From NCBI RefSeq assembly GCF_005889745.1, contig NZ_VCKZ01000028.1, positions 1 through 38,598 of the forward strand: a stretch of DNA of 38,598 nucleotides, in the 5' to 3' direction. The DNA comes from Actinomadura geliboluensis (lineage in GTDB: Bacteria; Actinomycetota; Actinomycetes; Streptosporangiales; Streptosporangiaceae). Shown piece after piece: positions 29,172 to 37,838 of the stretch. The first letter of the stretch is position 1, and every line of letters begins with the position of its first letter. The position numbers and the translations under genes are program-made. The notes under the pieces are model-generated. The model made no database searches, was not told the origin of the DNA, and saw only the letters and a program-made list of their open reading frames with translations.

Positions 29172-29576
29172 GTGTCCGGTACGGCCCCTCGGAGTCGCCA
29201 CGGGACGGCTGGGCTGCTCGTGGCGCTGTTCGTCGTGGCCGGGCTGGTGTTCAGCTACGGGCTGGGCGGCCACGGCCCGCCGCTCCGCGTGTGCACCGAG
29301 CACGCCGTGACCGTGCCCGTCGGCACGGCGGCGGCCGCCGGGGACTCGATCCACGCCACCGCGGCGCTCAGCGCGCCCGTCAAGGCCCCCGCGCTGCCGC
29401 TGGACCTCTGCCTGTGCATGGCGGTCCTGTTCACCCTCATGTTGCTCGCGCTCGCCATCGGGTTGCGCCGGCCCTTGTCCCGCCTGCCCGCGCGGGCCGG
29501 CTGGGCGCTCGCGCCGCCGTCCGGTGCGGCGTCCGCCGCCGCGTTCCCACCCGTCCTCCAGGTGCTCCGGCTGTGA
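29172..29576 (+). CDS. Small membrane protein (DUF6153-like)
   Basis: 134 residues from GTG 29172, with GGAG 7 bases upstream. Signal-anchor-like helix (about 12-33: LLVALFVVAGLVFSYGLGGH), an external Ala/Val/His-containing stretch with a single Cys (VCTEH), a second helix (LCLCMAVLFTLMLLALAIG), and a Pro/Ala-rich tail. The GLGxHG end of the first helix is like small actinobacterial DUF6153 proteins. The DUF3105 and DUF305 genes follow on the same strand (gap 103 bases, then an overlap), suggesting a related envelope role. Confidence 0.75.
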   Translation: MSGTAPRSRHGTAGLLVALFVVAGLVFSYGLGGHGPPLRVCTEHAVTVPVGTAAAAGDSIHATAALSAPVKAPALPLDLCLCMAVLFTLMLLALAIGLRRPLSRLPARAGWALAPPSGAASAAAFPPVLQVLRL

Positions 29577-29679
29577 CGAGCCGGCCGTAAGGCCGCACGC
29601 AACGCCGTATCGCCGTCGCGATGCGGCGCTGTCCCGCATCCCTGTACGGATCCACAGCACCCCTGAGAGGACCGCTCTC

Positions 29680-30297
29680 ATGTCCAAGAGCGCCCGTGTC
29701 AAGAACGCACGCAACCAGAAGGCCCGCAAGAAGAACGCGCTGACGCAGCGCGAGGTCCCGTGGGGCGGCATCGCCTTCTTCACCGTCATCGGCCTGGTGG
29801 CGGTGGTCGCGATCGGCTTCACGTTCATGCAGACGAGGTCGTCGTCCGCGGACTCGTCCATCGCGGGCGTGGTGTCCAAGGACGACCTCGGCCGCGACCA
29901 CACCAACGGCGCCGTCAAGTACGACGACGCCCCGCCGATGGGCGGCGACCACAACCCCATGTGGCAGAACTGCGACGGCCGCGTCTACGACGCGCCGCTG
30001 CAGAACGAGAACGCCGTGCACTCCCTGGAGCACGGCGCCGTCTGGATCACCTACCGGCCCGGCCTCGCCGCCGACCAGCTCGACGCGCTCAAGGCCAAGG
30101 TCTCCGGCACCGACTACACGATGCTGAGCCCGTACCCGTCCCAGGACGCGCCGGTCAAGCTCACCGCCTGGGGCTACCAGCTCAAGCTGGACGACGCCTC
30201 CGACGCGCGGGTGGACCAGTTCCTGCGCGCCTACGTCAAGGGCCCGCAGACGCCGGAGCCGGGCGCGGCCTGCAACGGCGCCAAGGACGCCGCGTGA
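29680..30297 (+). CDS. DUF3105 membrane-anchored protein
   Basis: 205 residues: a basic cytoplasmic N-terminus (MSKSARVKNARNQKARKK), one helix (WGGIAFFTVIGLVAVVAIGF), and a DUF3105 extracytoplasmic domain with DDLGRDHTNGAVKYDDAPPM, HNPMWQNCDGRVYDAP and NAVHSLEHGAVWITYRPG. The domain is rich in His, Met, Asp and Tyr. Its function is not established. ATG 29680 has GAGAGG 9 bases upstream. The stop overlaps the DUF305 start (GTGA), so the two are co-translated. Confidence 0.9.
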   Translation: MSKSARVKNARNQKARKKNALTQREVPWGGIAFFTVIGLVAVVAIGFTFMQTRSSSADSSIAGVVSKDDLGRDHTNGAVKYDDAPPMGGDHNPMWQNCDGRVYDAPLQNENAVHSLEHGAVWITYRPGLAADQLDALKAKVSGTDYTMLSPYPSQDAPVKLTAWGYQLKLDDASDARVDQFLRAYVKGPQTPEPGAACNGAKDAA

Positions 30298-30920
30298 GCG
30301 AGGGCACCGCGGCACCGCGCGGGCGGCGGGCCACCGCCGTCCTCGCGGTGCTCGTCCTGGCCGTCGGCGCCGTCCTGGTGGCGCTGGCCGTCGCCCGCTC
30401 GGACCGGCCCGGCACGGACGGCCCCGAGGCCGGCTTCGCCCGCGACATGAGCGCCCACCACGCGCAGGCGGTGCGGATGTCGTTCATCGTCAGGGACCGC
30501 ACCGGCGACGCCGACGTGAAGCTGCTGGCCTACGACATCATCACCACCCAGCAGGCGCAGATCGGCATGATGACGGCCTGGCTGGACGAGTGGGAGCTGC
30601 CGAAGGCCGACCCGTCCGGCGCGATGCGGTGGATGTCCGGGCACGGCGGGCACCGGGGCGGCGCGTCCGCGATGCCGGGGATGGCCACCCGCGAGCAGCT
30701 CGCCGACCTGGAGAAGGCGTCGGGCGAGGACGCGGAGGTCGGGTTCCTGCGGCTGATGATCGCCCACCACCGCGGCGGGGTCGACATGGCGGAGGCGGTG
30801 CTGGCCCGCACCGGGCACGACCGGGTCCGGCGCCTCGCCCGCACCATGGTGGAGGGCCAGCGGTCGGAGATCACGCTGATGAACGCGATGCTCCGGGAGC
30901 GGGGCGCCGCCACCGCGTGA
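30294..30920 (+). CDS. DUF305 family membrane-anchored protein (possible metal binding)
   Basis: 208 residues from GTG 30294. A signal-anchor (ATAVLAVLVLAVGAVLVALAV) is followed by a ferritin-like helical DUF305 domain with two His/Met motifs: FARDMSAHHAQAVRMSF and LMIAHHRGGVDMAEAVLA, and MRWMSGHGGHRGGASAMPGM between them. The His-His and Met spacing suggests copper or other metal binding; this is inference from composition. It is the third gene of the DUF6153-DUF3105-DUF305 unit. Confidence 0.9.
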   Translation: MSEGTAAPRGRRATAVLAVLVLAVGAVLVALAVARSDRPGTDGPEAGFARDMSAHHAQAVRMSFIVRDRTGDADVKLLAYDIITTQQAQIGMMTAWLDEWELPKADPSGAMRWMSGHGGHRGGASAMPGMATREQLADLEKASGEDAEVGFLRLMIAHHRGGVDMAEAVLARTGHDRVRRLARTMVEGQRSEITLMNAMLRERGAATA

Positions 30921-30923
30921 ACC

Positions 30924-30978
30924 GTGACCCGCGAGCTTGCCGATAGCGCTTGACAGCGCGGCCGGATCGCGGGTCACT
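30924..30978 (+). promoter_or_regulatory. Inverted repeat overlapping a leaderless-type promoter
   Basis: GTGACCCGCGA (30924-30934) and TCGCGGGTCAC (30967-30977) form an 11-bp perfect inverted repeat with a 32-base spacer. Inside lies the consensus -35 TTGACA (30950-30955); 17 bases on is GTCACT (30973-30978), then 7 bases to the ATG at 30986, so the transcript would be leaderless. The repeat may be an operator over the promoter, or a terminator for DUF305. Confidence 0.4.
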
Positions 30979-30985
30979 GACCACC

Positions 30986-31549
30986 ATGGCTCACAACCTC
31001 AGCGGCTACCACCGGGCCCTCGACCTGTTCGAGGGCCTCGTCGCCGGCGTGTCCCGCGACGGCTGGGACGCGCCGTCGCCCTGCGCGGGGTGGACGGCGC
31101 GGGACGTCGCCGGCCATGTGACCGGCGGCCAGCACCTGATCCGGGCGCTGGCCGGCGGCGAGCCCGAGCCCGACGTCCACCGGGACCCGGCGCGCTTCGT
31201 CCCGGGCGACGTCCTGATGAGCTGGCGGACGGCCCGCAAGGAGTGCGCCGCGGCCCTCACCCCCGACGCCCTGCGCCACCCCATCCCGTTCGGCGGCCTA
31301 GGCGACCTGCCGCTGGCCGACTACCTGGAGGGCTACATCCTGGAGCCGCTGGTGCACGCCTGGGACCTGGCGAAGGCCACCGCCCAACCGTCCCGCCTGG
31401 ACCCGGACCTGGTCCACCACGCCTTCGCCACGGCCCAGGTGGTAGCGGCCCCCCTACGCGCCGAAGGCCACCTGGCCCCACCCCTAGGAGCCCGACAGGG
31501 CGCCGACGAACAAACAAGAATGCTCGCCTTCTTGGGCCGATCAACCTGA
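30986..31549 (+). CDS. TIGR03086-like metal-binding protein (mycothiol-dependent isomerase N-domain)
   Basis: 187 residues. A DinB-like four-helix bundle with PCAGWTARDVAGHVTGG (first His ligand) and a second His in LEPLVHAWDLAKAT; the family's third ligand lies in the first helix (HRALDLF). Members are related to mycothiol-dependent maleylpyruvate isomerase and bacillithiol/mycothiol transferases, i.e. thiol-dependent detoxification in actinobacteria. No Shine-Dalgarno precedes the ATG, in line with a leaderless transcript. The C-terminal part is rich in CCA/CTA codons compared with its neighbours. It is followed by a 231-base hairpin-rich interval. Confidence 0.82.
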   Translation: MAHNLSGYHRALDLFEGLVAGVSRDGWDAPSPCAGWTARDVAGHVTGGQHLIRALAGGEPEPDVHRDPARFVPGDVLMSWRTARKECAAALTPDALRHPIPFGGLGDLPLADYLEGYILEPLVHAWDLAKATAQPSRLDPDLVHHAFATAQVVAAPLRAEGHLAPPLGARQGADEQTRMLAFLGRST

Positions 31550-31565
31550 ACCAGCCCCACCTCAA

Positions 31566-31600
31566 CCCCGGCAGGACGAACCCCAGCCCCGGCAGGACGA
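31566..31600 (+). repeat. Tandem direct repeat of 21 bases
   Basis: CCCCGGCAGGACGA occurs at 31566-31579 and 31587-31600, two copies of a 21-base unit of which the last 7 bases differ, just after the stop of the isomerase-like gene. Confidence 0.5.
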
Positions 31601-31627
31601 GCCTCGGTTACCGGTCACGGGTTGGGC

Positions 31628-31760
31628 GGCCGGAGGGCGCCCTAGCGCCCGGAGGCCGCACGACCCGTCGGCCGAGAGGCTGTTTCACGAGACGCGCCAG
31701 CGGATCGGGAAACGGCCTCTCGGCCGCAACGGGGGTTCCAGGGGGTCGCCCCCCTGGGCA
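31628..31760. terminator. Cluster of hairpins between convergent genes
   Basis: Three structures in a row: GGCC-GGA-GGGCGC/GCGCCC-GGA-GGCC (31628-31657); a 17-bp inverted repeat GGCCGAGAGGCTGTTTC with 31709-31725, one G-U pair and a 22-base loop (31670-31725); and CCAGGGGG/CCCCCTGG (about 31739-31758). The sequence GCCCCCCTGGG is repeated twice near 31750-31777. The interval separates the + isomerase-like gene and the - DUF349 gene, so bidirectional termination is likely. Confidence 0.6.
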
Positions 31761-31780
31761 AACACAGCCCCCCTGGGTGA

Positions 31781-33016
31781 CTACGAGAATTCCGCCAGGG
31801 TGCGTTCTGCCTCTTCCAGCCAGGCTCGGCGGGCGTTGAGGGCTTCCTCGGCCTCTTTGACGTCCTTGTCGCGGCCGGCGTCGCGGGCCTTGCCGAGGCG
31901 CTTCTCGAGCTGCTCGATGGAGCTGCGCAGCTGGCCGACGGTGGCTTCGGCACGGGCGCGGGCCTCGGGGTTGGTGCGGCGCCACTCGTTCTCTTCGGCG
32001 GAGCGGATCGTGTCCTCGATCTTGCGGAGGCGGCCTTCGAGGCGGTCGCGCTGGTCGCGCGGGACCATGCCGGCGGCCTCCCAGCGCTCCTGGATCGCGC
32101 GCAGCGCCTGCCGGGCCTGCCGGACGTCCTTGACGGGCAGCAGCCGCTCGGCCTCGGCGAGGATCTTCTCCTTCTCCTCGGCGTTGCCGCGGAACTCGGC
32201 GTCGCGTTCGGCGAACGCGGCGCTGCGGGCCTGGAAGAAGGTGTCCTGCGCGCCTTTGAAGCGGGCCCACAGGTCCTCTTCGGCGTCGCGGGAGGCGCGC
32301 CCGGCGAGCTTCCAGCGGCGCATCAGGTCGCGGTAGGCGGCGGCGGTCTCGCCCCAGTCGGTGGAGCCGGCCATCGCCTCGGCCTCGGCGACGAGGCGCT
32401 CCTTCTCACGGCGGGCCTCCTCGCGCTGGTCGTCGAGGGTGGCGAAGTAGGCCTTGCGGCGCTTGGTGAAGGCGTTGCGGGCCGACGACAGCCGCTTCCA
32501 CAGGGCGGTCTCGGTGGGCCGGTCGATGCGGTCGGCGGCCTTCCACTCCTCGACGAGCTGGCGGAGGCGTTCGCCGCCGTTCTTCCAGTGCGTCTCCTCG
32601 GCGGCGATGCGCTCGGCCTCGGCGACGATCCGCTCCTTGACCTCGCGGGCCTCGTGGCGGTGCTGCTCGCGCTGGGCCTTGACCTCCTCGCGGCGCCGGC
32701 CGACCTGGTCGGTCAGGCCGTCGAGGCGCCGGGCGAGGGAGTCGAGGTCGCCGACGGCGTGCGCCTCGGCGACGGCCTCGCGGAGCCGGTCGATGCTCTG
32801 CTGCGCCTGGGCGGGCTGCAGGTCGGTGGTGCGGACCCGCTGCTCGAGCAGGCCGATCTCGGTGACGAGCGCGTCGTACTTGCGCTTGAAGTAGGCCAGG
32901 GCCTCTTCGGGCGCGCCGGCCTGCCAGGACCCGACGACCCGCTCGCCGTCGGCCGTCCTGACATAGACGGTGCCGTCCTCGTCCACCCGGCCCCAGGGAT
33001 CGGTCGCGCTGGACAC
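31781..33016 (-). CDS. DUF349-repeat protein
   Basis: 411 residues. The start is GTG 33016, with AGGAGG 6 bases upstream; the in-frame TTG at 33046 has none. A short N-terminal domain (DPWGRVDEDGTVYVRTADGE) is followed by a long, highly charged helical protein. Repeats with Trp (WKNGGERLRQLVEEWKAADRI, WKLAGRASRDAEEDLWARFK, IQERWEAAGMVPRDQRDRLE) match DUF349. Coiled coils are likely throughout. No signal peptide. Its function is not established; in streptomycetes it is found near relA. It follows the cyclophilin gene on the same strand after 72 bases. Confidence 0.9.
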   Translation of the reverse strand: MSSATDPWGRVDEDGTVYVRTADGERVVGSWQAGAPEEALAYFKRKYDALVTEIGLLEQRVRTTDLQPAQAQQSIDRLREAVAEAHAVGDLDSLARRLDGLTDQVGRRREEVKAQREQHRHEAREVKERIVAEAERIAAEETHWKNGGERLRQLVEEWKAADRIDRPTETALWKRLSSARNAFTKRRKAYFATLDDQREEARREKERLVAEAEAMAGSTDWGETAAAYRDLMRRWKLAGRASRDAEEDLWARFKGAQDTFFQARSAAFAERDAEFRGNAEEKEKILAEAERLLPVKDVRQARQALRAIQERWEAAGMVPRDQRDRLEGRLRKIEDTIRSAEENEWRRTNPEARARAEATVGQLRSSIEQLEKRLGKARDAGRDKDVKEAEEALNARRAWLEEAERTLAEFS

Positions 33017-33088
33017 CCTTGCCTCCTGAATCGCGGGTCCGGACAACTTACGCTCTCCGGACCCTCCACACCTTAGTATCCCGTTCGC

Positions 33089-33835
33089 CTATTTCCCGGC
33101 GATCGTGACGTCCTGGATTTCGACCTTCTTCTTGGGCTTGCCGTCCCCCTTGGGTTCCGACCCGCCCTCGGCGATCTTCTTGAGCACGTCCAGCCCCTTG
33201 GTGATCTTTCCGAACACCGTGTAGTCCGGCGGGAGCTGCGAGTCCTTGTAGACCATGAAGAACTGGCTGCCGTTGGAGTCCGGCTGGCTCGAGTGCGCCA
33301 TCGCGAGGGTGCCCTCGGTGTAGGTGGCGCCGTCGGTGTTCTCGTTGGCGAACCGGTAGCCGGGCCCGCCGCTGCCCGACGCCGTCGGGTCGCCGCACTG
33401 CAGCACGTTGAGGCCGCCACTGGTCATGCGGTGGCACTCGGTCTTGTCGTAGAAGTTCTTCTGCGCCAGGAACGCGAAGGAGTTCACCGTGCACGGCGCC
33501 TTGTCGCCGTACAGCTGCATCTCCACATCGCCCTGGCTCGTCTTGACCGTGGTCTGGACGATGCCGGGATGCGCGGGCTCGCCCGGCGGGCGCCCGACGT
33601 CCTTCGGCACGCTGCCCTGCGTGTCGCTCTTGTAGACGCACCGCGGGGAGGCCGCGGTCGACTCGTCCTCCTTGAGCACCATGAACACCGCGACGCCGGC
33701 GACGACGACCGCCACCGCGGCGACCGAGCCGATGATCTTCAGCCGGCGCGCACGCGCCGCCTCCTGCGCCTGGCGCTGCTGCTGGCGCTCGTACCGTTGC
33801 CGCGCGAGCTGCTTCTTGCGGTCCTTCCCCGCCAC
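33089..33835 (-). CDS. Membrane-anchored cyclophilin-type peptidyl-prolyl isomerase
   Basis: 248 residues from GTG 33835, with GGAGGGG about 9 bases upstream. A basic, Gln/Arg-rich cytoplasmic tail (about 1-33) leads to a single helix (KIIGSVAAVAVVVAGVAVFM) and then the cyclophilin domain with active-site Arg in ECHRMTSGG, SNGSQFFMVY and TVFGKITKG. Extracytoplasmic cyclophilins assist folding of exported proteins by cis-trans prolyl isomerisation. It is divergent from the MBL hydrolase gene (213-base gap), where a TACTAT -10-like site lies on the minus strand near 33885. Confidence 0.93.
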   Translation of the reverse strand: MAGKDRKKQLARQRYERQQQRQAQEAARARRLKIIGSVAAVAVVVAGVAVFMVLKEDESTAASPRCVYKSDTQGSVPKDVGRPPGEPAHPGIVQTTVKTSQGDVEMQLYGDKAPCTVNSFAFLAQKNFYDKTECHRMTSGGLNVLQCGDPTASGSGGPGYRFANENTDGATYTEGTLAMAHSSQPDSNGSQFFMVYKDSQLPPDYTVFGKITKGLDVLKKIAEGGSEPKGDGKPKKKVEIQDVTIAGK

Positions 33836-34048
33836 GGTGCCTCGCCCCTCCGGTGTGATCAGGTGAACGTGCAGCGCATAGTAGCGGTACCCGGGAGTAA
33901 ACGCGCCTCCGCGTTCAGGGAGCGCCGCCCCGCGCCGGGGCGGGCGCCGAACGCGACACGGCGACGGCCGCATCTCGTTCGCGGTGGCCGCGGCCCCGCC
34001 GGTACCCTCGGACACGCCCACCCGAGATGGTTCTAAGGAAGGACGACC

Positions 34049-34744
34049 GTGCTCGTCGCCGGGTTCCCCGCTGGATCGTTCGCCGCGAACTGCTACGTCG
34101 TGGCGCCCGCCGCGGGTGAGGAGTGCGTGATCATCGACCCCGGGCAGGACGCCGAGGCCGGGATCGAGGAGATCCTGCGCGAGCACCGGCTCAAGCCCGT
34201 CGCGGTGCTGCTGACGCACGGCCATATCGACCACGTCTGGTCGGTGGCGCCGGTCTGCGGCGCCAAGGACGTCCCGGCCTACGTCCATCCGGACGACCGC
34301 GACCTGCTGACCGACCCGGCGAAGGGCCTGTCGCTGGGCGCCGGGCAGCAGCTGTTCGGCGGCCTGGAGCTGACCGAGCCGGACGACGTGCGGGAGCTCG
34401 CGGACGGGGCGGCGCTGGAGCTGGCCGGGCTGAGCTTCACCGTCGACCACGCGCCGGGCCATACGCCCGGGTCGGTGACGTTCCGCACCCCGAAGACCGA
34501 GCGGATCCCGGACGTGATGTTCACCGGCGACCTGCTGTTCGCGGGGTCGATCGGGCGCACCGACCTGCCGGGCGGCTCCTACGAGGAGATCCTCGCCAGC
34601 CTGTCGCGGGTGTGCCTGAGCATGCCGGACGACACGGCCGTGCTGCCCGGCCACGGTGAGCAGACCACAATCGGCCGCGAGCGCGCCACGAATCCGTTCC
34701 TGTCGGAGCTGACGCCCGCGGACGGACCCAACAAGGGATTCTGA
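34049..34744 (+). CDS. MBL-fold metallo-hydrolase (glyoxalase II-like)
   Basis: 231 residues from GTG 34049, preceded by AAGGAAGGA. Metal ligands are visible: THGHIDHVW (HxHxDH), [27 protein letters not shown] and [12 protein letters not shown], giving the complete MBL-fold site. Members hydrolyse thioesters or related compounds using zinc; substrate here is not known. It lies 11 bases before hisS in the usual actinobacterial order, and the two are likely co-transcribed. Confidence 0.93.
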   Translation: MLVAGFPAGSFAANCYVVAPAAGEECVIIDPGQDAEAGIEEILREHRLKPVAVLLTHGHIDHVWSVAPVCGAKDVPAYVHPDDRDLLTDPAKGLSLGAGQQLFGGLELTEPDDVRELADGAALELAGLSFTVDHAPGHTPGSVTFRTPKTERIPDVMFTGDLLFAGSIGRTDLPGGSYEEILASLSRVCLSMPDDTAVLPGHGEQTTIGRERATNPFLSELTPADGPNKGF

Positions 34745-34755
34745 GCCGAGAGACC

Positions 34756-36036
34756 ATGAGTTCGAGCTTCCGGGCCCCCAAGGGGGTCAGTGAATACGTC
34801 CCGCCGCGCGCGGACCTCTTCTACGCCATCCGGGAGGCGTTCGCCGAGCAGGCGCGGCTGGCCGGATACGGCTACCTGGAGCTGGCCGTCTTCGAGGACA
34901 CCAACCTGTTCCGCCGCGGCGTCGGCGAGTCCACCGACGTGGTGTCCAAGGAGATGTACACCTTCGAGGACCGGGGCGGTCGGTCGCTGACGCTGCGCCC
35001 CGAGTTCACCGCGTCGGTGCTGCGCGCCGTCCTCGAGAACAACCTGCACAAGGGCGCGCTGCCGGTGAAGGTGTGGACGACGGGCGCCGCGTTCCGCGCC
35101 GAGCGCCCGCAGCAGGGCCGCTACCGGCAGTTCTACCAGCTCGACCTGGAGGCGATCGGCAGCGAGGACCCGCAGGTCGACGCCGAGACCATCGCGATCG
35201 CGGCGAACTGGTACCGGTCCCTCGGGCTGACCCGGGTGCGGCTGCTGCTGAACTCGCTGGGCTGCAAGGAGTGCCGCCCCGCCTACCGGGCCCTGCTGCA
35301 GGAGTTCCTGCGCGGCCTCGACCTGGACGAGGACACCCGCGCCCGCGTGGAGATCAACCCGCTGCGGGTGCTGGACGACAAGCGCCCCAGGGTGCGCGAG
35401 CAGCTCGCCGGCGCGCCGCTGATGGCCGACCACCTGTGCCCCGCGTGCAAGGCCCACCACGACCGGGTCCGGGAGCTGCTCGCCGACCTCGGCATCGCCT
35501 GGGAGGACACGCCCACCCTCGTCCGCGGCCTGGACTACTACACCCGGACGACCTACGAGTTCGACCACCCGCTGCTCGGCGCCCAGTCCGGCATCGGCGG
35601 CGGCGGGCGCTACGACGGTCTCTCCGAGGACATCGGCGGCCCGCCGCTGCCCGGCATCGGCTTCGGCCTCGGCCTGGACCGCACCATCCTGGCGCTGGAG
35701 GCCGAGTCGCGGGAGGGGCGGGGCGCGGCGTTCGCCGCGAAGCCGCGCTGCGAGGCGTTCGGCGTCGCGCTCGGCGACACCGCCGAGCGCCGCATGTTCG
35801 CGCTCGTGGCCGAGCTGCGCCGCGCCGGGATCGCCGCCGACATGGCGTTCGGCGGCAAGAAGCTGAAGGGCGCCATGAAGGACGCGGACCGCTCCGGCGC
35901 CCGCTACGCCGTGATCCTCGGGGAGCGAGATATCGCGGACGGCGTCGCCCAGGTCAAGGACCTGGCCGAGGGCGAGCAGACCGCCGTCCCGCTCACCGAC
36001 CTCATCACGACGCTGAAGGAGAGGCTCTCCCAATGA
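34756..36036 (+). CDS. hisS: Histidine-tRNA ligase
   Basis: 426 residues. Class II synthetase: N-terminal [18 protein letters not shown], motif 1 region [20 protein letters not shown], motif 2 region [20 protein letters not shown], the HisRS-specific [14 protein letters not shown] and GGGGRYDGL, motif 3 [13 protein letters not shown], and a C-terminal alpha/beta anticodon-binding domain. Two CxxC-like pairs, CKECRP and CPACKAHH, mark a zinc-like insertion. It charges tRNA-His. Its stop overlaps the aspS start (ATGA). Confidence 0.98.
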   Translation: MSSSFRAPKGVSEYVPPRADLFYAIREAFAEQARLAGYGYLELAVFEDTNLFRRGVGESTDVVSKEMYTFEDRGGRSLTLRPEFTASVLRAVLENNLHKGALPVKVWTTGAAFRAERPQQGRYRQFYQLDLEAIGSEDPQVDAETIAIAANWYRSLGLTRVRLLLNSLGCKECRPAYRALLQEFLRGLDLDEDTRARVEINPLRVLDDKRPRVREQLAGAPLMADHLCPACKAHHDRVRELLADLGIAWEDTPTLVRGLDYYTRTTYEFDHPLLGAQSGIGGGGRYDGLSEDIGGPPLPGIGFGLGLDRTILALEAESREGRGAAFAAKPRCEAFGVALGDTAERRMFALVAELRRAGIAADMAFGGKKLKGAMKDADRSGARYAVILGERDIADGVAQVKDLAEGEQTAVPLTDLITTLKERLSQ

Positions 36037-37793
36037 TCCGCACCCACGAGGCGGGCACGCTCCGCAAGGAGCACGCCGGGCAGCAGGTCACGCTGGCCGG
36101 CTGGGTCGGCCGCCGCCGCGACCACGGCGGCGTCACGTTCATCGACCTGCGCGACGCGTCCGGCACCGCGCAGGTCGTCTTCCGCGAGGAGGACGCCGCC
36201 CACGACCTGCGCTCGGAGTTCTGCGTGAAGGTCGTCGGCGAGGTGCGCGTCCGCCCGGCGGGCAACGAGAACCCCGAGCTGCCCACCGGGGACATCGAGG
36301 TCGCCGCCACCGACATCGAGGTGCTGTCGGACGCGGCGCCGCTGCCGTTCCCCATCGAGGGCGACGTCAACGTCAACGAGGAGATCCGGCTCAAGTACCG
36401 GTACCTCGACCTGCGCCGCGACGCCGTCGCCCGCGCGATGCGGATCCGCTCGGAGGCGTCGTTCCTCGTGCACGAGGTGATGCGCGAGCACGGCTTCGTC
36501 AACGTGGAGACCCCGACCCTCACCCGGTCGACTCCCGAGGGCGCCCGCGACTTCCTCGTCCCCGTCCGGCTCAAGCCCGGCCACTGGTACGCGCTGCCGC
36601 AGTCGCCGCAGCTGTTCAAGCAGCTGCTGATGGTCGGCGGGCTGGAGCGCTACTACCAGATCGCGCGCTGCTACCGCGACGAGGACTTCCGCGCCGACCG
36701 GCAGCCCGAGTTCACCCAGATCGACATCGAGATGTCGTTCGCCGACCAGGACGACGTGCTCAAGGTCGGCGAGGACCTCATCGCCCGGCTCTGGCGGGAC
36801 ATCGCCGGCTACGACGTCCCCCGCCCGATCCCCCACATCACCTACGCCGACGCGATGGCCCGGTACGGCTCCGACAAGCCCGACCTGCGCTTCGGCCTGG
36901 AACTGACCGACATGACCGAGTACTTCGCCGGCACGTCGTTCCGCGTGTTCCAGGCCCCGTACGTCGGCGCGGTCGTGATGCCGGGCGGCGCCGCCCAGAC
37001 CCGCAAGGAGCTGGACGGCTGGCAGGACTGGGCGAAGGCCCGCGGCGCCCGCGGCCTGGCCTACGTGCTCGTCCAGGAGGACGGCACCCTCGGCGGCCCG
37101 GTCGCGAAGAACCTGTCCGACGCCGAGAAGGAGGGCCTGGCCGCCAAGACCGGCGCGGGCCCCGGCGACGCGGTCTTCTTCGGCGCCGGCAAGCGGCACG
37201 CCACCCAGGAGCTGCTCGGCGCGGCCCGCCTGGAGATCGGCCGCCGCCGCGACCTGATCGACGCGTCCGCCTGGAAGTTCGTCTGGGTCGTGGACGCCCC
37301 GATCTTCGAGCCCGTCGAGGACGACAAGGGCGAGCAGATCGGCTGGACGTCCGTCCACCACCCGTTCACCGCGCCGAAGCCGGAGTACGCCGACAGCTTC
37401 CACGAGGACCCGGGCAGCGCCCTCGCCGACGCCTACGACCTCGTCCTGAACGGCAACGAGATCGGCGGCGGGTCCATCCGTATCCACCGCGCGGAGATGC
37501 AGCAGCGGGTGTTCGACGTCCTCGGCCTGTCGAAGGAGGAGGCCGAGTCGAAGTTCGGGTTCCTGCTGGAGGCGTTCAAGTTCGGCCCGCCCCCGCACGG
37601 CGGCATCGCGTTCGGCTGGGACCGCACGGTCATGCTCCTCGCCCGGCAGGAGTCGATCCGCGACGTGATCGCGTTCCCGAAGGCGGCGTCCGGCTACGAC
37701 CCGCTGACGGCCGCGCCGACGCCGATCACGCCGCAGCAGCGCGCTGAGGCCGGTGTGGACGTCGTTACCGAGGACGAGCCCGCCGAGGGCTGA
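36033..37793 (+). CDS. aspS: Aspartate-tRNA ligase (probably non-discriminating)
   Basis: 586 residues, bacterial type. OB-fold anticodon domain ([19 protein letters not shown]), catalytic core with [20 protein letters not shown], motif 2 [20 protein letters not shown], the bacterial GAD insertion (about 285-420), and motif 3 [14 protein letters not shown]. The His in RRRDHGG occurs where discriminating enzymes such as E. coli have Leu; this residue is associated with AspRS that also charges tRNA-Asn, which would need GatCAB amidotransferase. That is inference from one residue. It overlaps the hisS stop by 4 bases. Confidence 0.97.
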   Translation: MIRTHEAGTLRKEHAGQQVTLAGWVGRRRDHGGVTFIDLRDASGTAQVVFREEDAAHDLRSEFCVKVVGEVRVRPAGNENPELPTGDIEVAATDIEVLSDAAPLPFPIEGDVNVNEEIRLKYRYLDLRRDAVARAMRIRSEASFLVHEVMREHGFVNVETPTLTRSTPEGARDFLVPVRLKPGHWYALPQSPQLFKQLLMVGGLERYYQIARCYRDEDFRADRQPEFTQIDIEMSFADQDDVLKVGEDLIARLWRDIAGYDVPRPIPHITYADAMARYGSDKPDLRFGLELTDMTEYFAGTSFRVFQAPYVGAVVMPGGAAQTRKELDGWQDWAKARGARGLAYVLVQEDGTLGGPVAKNLSDAEKEGLAAKTGAGPGDAVFFGAGKRHATQELLGAARLEIGRRRDLIDASAWKFVWVVDAPIFEPVEDDKGEQIGWTSVHHPFTAPKPEYADSFHEDPGSALADAYDLVLNGNEIGGGSIRIHRAEMQQRVFDVLGLSKEEAESKFGFLLEAFKFGPPPHGGIAFGWDRTVMLLARQESIRDVIAFPKAASGYDPLTAAPTPITPQQRAEAGVDVVTEDEPAEG

Positions 37794-37807
37794 GCGGCCG
37801 ACGCGTG

Positions 37808-37838
37808 AGCGGCGCCGCCCCTACCGGGTGGCGCCGCT
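37808..37838. terminator. Hairpin between aspS and relA
   Basis: AGCGGCGCC (37808-37816) pairs with GGCGCCGCT (37830-37838) around a 13-base loop containing CCC/GGG. It lies between the convergent aspS (ends 37793) and relA (ends 37821), overlapping the last codons of relA. Confidence 0.55.
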
